A stretch of DNA of 64,000 bases from Halobacterium hubeiense (GTDB taxonomy: Archaea > Halobacteriota > Halobacteria > Halobacteriales > Halobacteriaceae). Location of the stretch: the NCBI RefSeq assembly GCF_001488575.1, contig NZ_LN831302.1:1116001-1180000 (forward strand), written 5' to 3'. Under the pieces are notes generated by a model. It saw only the letters and a list, made by a program, of their open reading frames with translations. It was not told the DNA's origin and ran no database searches. Below are positions 61,556 to 64,000 of the stretch, piece after piece. Position 1 is the first letter of the stretch; each line of letters opens with the position of its first letter. The position numbers were made by a program, and so were the translations under genes.

Positions 61556-62077
61556 TCACCCCGCGCCTTCGCGCCGGGTGTTCGCAGGGACGTCGTCAGT
61601 GAGTGACTGGATGTCGTCGTAGAGCTGGAGCGCAGTTTGAATGGTATCGCGCGACCGGAGGCTGTTCTCCCAGCGACGGAGCGTCTGTCGCCGTTCTCGA
61701 ATCTCGTCAGCAGACCGGTCGTCTCCGAGCGTCGCTTCGAGGTCCTCGGGAGAGTCCACCTTGTACGTCGTTTTCCAGTCCTCGATTCGGTCTGCGATGG
61801 CTTCGAGTTCCCCCCGGAGTTCCGCTCGGTCGTTGGTCAGGATGAGTTCTCGAAGGTGGTCGAAGTAGGCCCGGGTCGGATCCGGAACGTACGTGTCGTC
61901 CTCAGTCACGAGGAGGACGCCCGACTCGGCGAGGTTGTCGAGGTGCTTCTTCGCGGTATCCCACTTGACGTCTGCCTGGTCCGCGATCCAGTTGGCAGTC
62001 CGTGGCTCCGAGAGCGTCGTCGCAATCGTCTCGACGCGCTCTCGGGCCGTCATTGACTCGGTCCACGATTCGACCAT
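61556..62077 (-). CDS. Winged-helix antitoxin-like protein (DUF7342-type)
   Basis: 173 residues with start at 62077. A winged-helix domain at about 10-65: MTARERVETIATTLSEPRT, WIADQADVKWDTAKKHLDNL, AESGVLLVTED. Then comes a helical region (EDWKTTYKVDSPEDLEATLG). The family is frequent in haloarchaea next to small unknown proteins; the number is from memory. A TATA-like TATATGG sits 25-31 bases before 62077; an ATG at 62104 is an alternative. Likely autoregulated antitoxin for 61094. Confidence 0.7.
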   Translation of the reverse strand: MVESWTESMTARERVETIATTLSEPRTANWIADQADVKWDTAKKHLDNLAESGVLLVTEDDTYVPDPTRAYFDHLRELILTNDRAELRGELEAIADRIEDWKTTYKVDSPEDLEATLGDDRSADEIRERRQTLRRWENSLRSRDTIQTALQLYDDIQSLTDDVPANTRREGAG

Positions 62078-62120
62078 GATAGCGGATACGCAGCAGAAGC
62101 CCATATACTCTGGGGGCGAA

Positions 62121-62134
62121 CCCAATATATTGGG
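62121..62134. promoter_or_regulatory. Perfect palindrome CCCAATATATTGGG
   Basis: 14-base perfect palindrome 44-57 bases upstream of the start at 62077 and 17-30 upstream of the alternative ATG at 62104. Its AATATATT core could serve as a TATA box, so a bound dimer would block transcription. Candidate operator. Confidence 0.55.
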
Positions 62135-62214
62135 AATACTGTTGTGAGCGGGAACTCGGCTCGACGTGGCAACCACCCCGGGCGAGGTGCTCGCGCACTG
62201 CTATCCAGTCTCGC

Positions 62215-63678
62215 CTACTCGGTCCCGAGGTCGCGCCGCACCGCCTCGCGATCCACGGTCCCCGAGGCAGTCCGCGGCACTTCTTCGGCGAACGCAATCG
62301 TTCGGGGATGCTTGTAGCCAGCGATCCGGTCCTCGCAGAACGCTCGGAGGTCGTCGGTGGTTACCGTTTCCTCGTCGGGGACGACGAGCGCGGCGACGCG
62401 CTCGCCCCACTCCTCGTCGGTGACGCCGACGACGGCGGCGTCACCGACGGCGGGGTGGTCGCGGAGCACGGCCGCGACTTCCTCGGGGTGGACGTTCTCG
62501 CCACCCGTGACGATTTGGTCGGTCTGGCGGCCGCCGACGTGGAGGAACCCCCCAGAGTCCACGAACCCGAAGTCGCCCGTACAGAGACCGTGCTGGCAGA
62601 ACCGCTCGTCGTTCGCGTCAGCGGAGAGGTAGCCGGGCGTGACCGTCGGCCCGGAAACGACGAGTTCGCCCGTCTCGCCAGCCGGTAGGGCGTCGCCGTC
62701 CTCGCCGACGACGGTCACCTCGGTGCCGAGAAGCGGCCGCCCCGAGCTGTCCGGGCGGTCGCGGGCCTCCGTCGCGTGCAGCGTCGCGACCTGCGAGGTG
62801 GTCTCGGTCATCCCGAACGTCGGACAGACCGGAACGCCCGAGTCGAGCGCGCGCTCGACGAGTTCGGGCGGCGTGGGCGCACCGCCGACGAGCGCGAACC
62901 GCAGGGTGTCCGGGACGCCGCCCGCGTCGAGCAGCCGCGAGAGCATCGTCGGGACCAGCGAGACGCCCGTGCAGTGGTGCGTGGCGAGCGCGTCGCGCAC
63001 GTCCTCGGCGTCGAAGCCGCGCGTGAGCACCGCCGTCGTCCCGTACAGCGCCGAGCGCAGGACGACCGAGAGCCCGCCCATGTGGTACAGCGACAGCGGA
63101 CAGAGCCAGCTGTCCTCGGGGAGCACGCCGAGCCGGAACGCCGAGGCGACAGCGCTCGCGGCGAAGTTCGCGTACGTCAGCCGGACCGCCTTCGGGTCGC
63201 CGGTCGTCCCCGACGTGAACATGACGGCGCGCGTGTCCGTCCACGAGAGATCCGCGGGCTCGACGGCGTCCGGCGACCGCGCGCCGAAGTGCTCGACGTC
63301 GCCCCCGGCGTCCACGCTCACGGCTGGTACGGGAAGCTCGCGGGCGGCGTCCGCGGTGTCGTCCTCGCAGACGACGAGGACGGGGCCGACGCGTTCGGCC
63401 TGCGCGCGGAGTTCGGGCGTCGCGAGCCGCGCGTTCAGCGGCACGAGCACCGCGCCGAGTCGAGCGCACGCGAACACCAGCCGGACGAACGCGGGGCGGT
63501 TCTCCATCAGCACCGCGACTCTATCGCCGTGCTGGACGCCACACGCGGCGAGCCGGCCCGCGGTCTCCTCGACCTCGGCGTCCAACTCGCGGAACGTCCA
63601 CGACGAGTCGGTCGCGGCGTCCACGAGCGCGGTCGCGTCGGGGTTGCTTCGCGTCTGGAGTGCAATCGCGTCACGCAT
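62215..63678 (-). CDS. menE: o-Succinylbenzoate-CoA ligase
   Basis: 487 residues, acyl-adenylate-forming enzyme. P-loop-like segment VMFTSGTTGDPKAVRLT, then FGMTETTSQVATLH, the GDFGFVDSGGFLHVGGR domain hinge with QIVTGGENVHPEE, and the catalytic lysine near GYKHPRTIAF...TASGTVDREAVR. Position next to menC sets it apart from fatty-acid CoA ligases. It activates succinylbenzoate with CoA in menaquinone synthesis. The start overlaps the menC stop by eight bases. Confidence 0.9.
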   Translation of the reverse strand: MRDAIALQTRSNPDATALVDAATDSSWTFRELDAEVEETAGRLAACGVQHGDRVAVLMENRPAFVRLVFACARLGAVLVPLNARLATPELRAQAERVGPVLVVCEDDTADAARELPVPAVSVDAGGDVEHFGARSPDAVEPADLSWTDTRAVMFTSGTTGDPKAVRLTYANFAASAVASAFRLGVLPEDSWLCPLSLYHMGGLSVVLRSALYGTTAVLTRGFDAEDVRDALATHHCTGVSLVPTMLSRLLDAGGVPDTLRFALVGGAPTPPELVERALDSGVPVCPTFGMTETTSQVATLHATEARDRPDSSGRPLLGTEVTVVGEDGDALPAGETGELVVSGPTVTPGYLSADANDERFCQHGLCTGDFGFVDSGGFLHVGGRQTDQIVTGGENVHPEEVAAVLRDHPAVGDAAVVGVTDEEWGERVAALVVPDEETVTTDDLRAFCEDRIAGYKHPRTIAFAEEVPRTASGTVDREAVRRDLGTE

Positions 63679-64000
63679 CCGCGTTCACCTCCGGCAGATT
63701 GACGCCGTGACCCGGTTCCTCGGGCACGCGAATTCGGCCGTCTTCGACGGGCGCGGGGTCGGCCGCGAGGTCGTCGGCGAGCCGGTCGGCGGTCGCGAGC
63801 CCGCACGCGGGCACGCCGGGAATCGCGGCGGCGAGGTGGACAGCGGCGGTGCGCGCGACGACGGCGTCCACGGTCGTCGTCACGACGGGTTCGACGCCCG
63901 CGTCGCGAGCCTCGCGAGCGGCGTCGAGCGCGCGGTCCACGCCCCCGAGCGCCATCGGCTTCAGCACCACGCAGTCCGCGGCGTCGAAGATGTCGGCGAG
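63671..64000 (-). CDS. menC: o-Succinylbenzoate synthase, C-terminal part
   Basis: The visible 109 codons are the C-terminal part of an enolase-superfamily enzyme, with CVVLKPMALGGVDRALD and a final VNLPEV. The N-terminus and catalytic barrel strands lie past the right edge. It dehydrates SHCHC to o-succinylbenzoate before MenE. Translational overlap with menE supports the pathway call. Confidence 0.8.
   Translation of the reverse strand, partial: LADIFDAADCVVLKPMALGGVDRALDAAREARDAGVEPVVTTTVDAVVARTAAVHLAAAIPGVPACGLATADRLADDLAADPAPVEDGRIRVPEEPGHGVNLPEVNADA

Noticed and set aside
1-64000. Search for tRNA, rRNA, CRISPR arrays and a replication origin
   Set aside because: No cloverleaf with conserved TTCGA arm, no rRNA stretch, no regularly spaced identical repeats, and no Orc/Cdc6 gene or origin box cluster seen.

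Overview
The window is haloarchaeal chromosomal DNA, most like Halobacterium and relatives. Its proteins are very acidic and the core has high GC. TATA-like boxes often lie about 25 bases before the start codon, so many messages look leaderless. Family markers include AglB, HalX, aMBF1, archaeal triosephosphate isomerase, GTP cyclohydrolase III and Hsp20. I found no rRNA, tRNA or CRISPR array.

Bases 1 to about 8,800 form an accessory island with lower GC, many orphan genes and mobile-element traits. It holds a translationally coupled pair (one protein has a weak histone-fold look), two PhiH1-repressor-like winged-helix proteins plus the relic of a third, a virus-type mini-protein, a two-gene operon whose second product is a PD-(D/E)XK nuclease, a small serine recombinase, several small membrane proteins, and palindromes sharing TACA-N3-TGTA. 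A perfect 20-base palindrome lies near the island's right edge.

From 8,800 to 13,000 lies a nuclease-rich block: a lipoprotein with a ComEC-type metallo-beta-lactamase domain and a lamin-tail domain, DUF3006, a SprT metalloprotease, a PD-(D/E)XK-like protein, and an HNH nuclease domain fused to a membrane-anchored exterior domain. From 13,000 to 38,700 the content is mostly housekeeping: Hsp20, GTP cyclohydrolase III, DNA polymerase IV, GntP permease, UspA, TpiA, aMBF1, the overlapping hisC / AK6-type kinase / CDP-alcohol phosphatidyltransferase operon, Rieske protein, proCBA, a RHH/RelE toxin-antitoxin pair, a GMC oxidoreductase with its small subunit, a HalX regulator, and UDP-sugar dehydrogenase.

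From 41,200 to 59,300 is an N-glycosylation locus: AglJ, further glycosyltransferases, a Wzx/AglR-type flippase, three alkaline-phosphatase-superfamily (sulfatase-like) enzymes, an FkbM methyltransferase, two polytopic GT87-like proteins, the oligosaccharyltransferase AglB, and a DUF368 (PopT-type lipid phosphate transporter) gene that overlaps the aglB stop codon. The sugar dehydrogenase at 36-37 kb could supply uronic acid donors. A reasonable model is: AglJ loads dolichol phosphate, the other transferases extend and decorate the glycan, the flippase exports it, AglB transfers it to protein, and the DUF368 protein returns the lipid carrier.

The right end carries conserved haloarchaeal proteins, a TANGO2-like protein, a candidate toxin-antitoxin pair with a palindromic promoter, and menE/menC of menaquinone synthesis, with menC running off the edge. 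Best leads for new biology: the coupled nuclease operon at 2.36-4.54 kb, AglB-DUF368 coupling, the membrane-tethered HNH nuclease with its neighbours, and the two small toxin-antitoxin-like modules at 38.9 and 61-62 kb.
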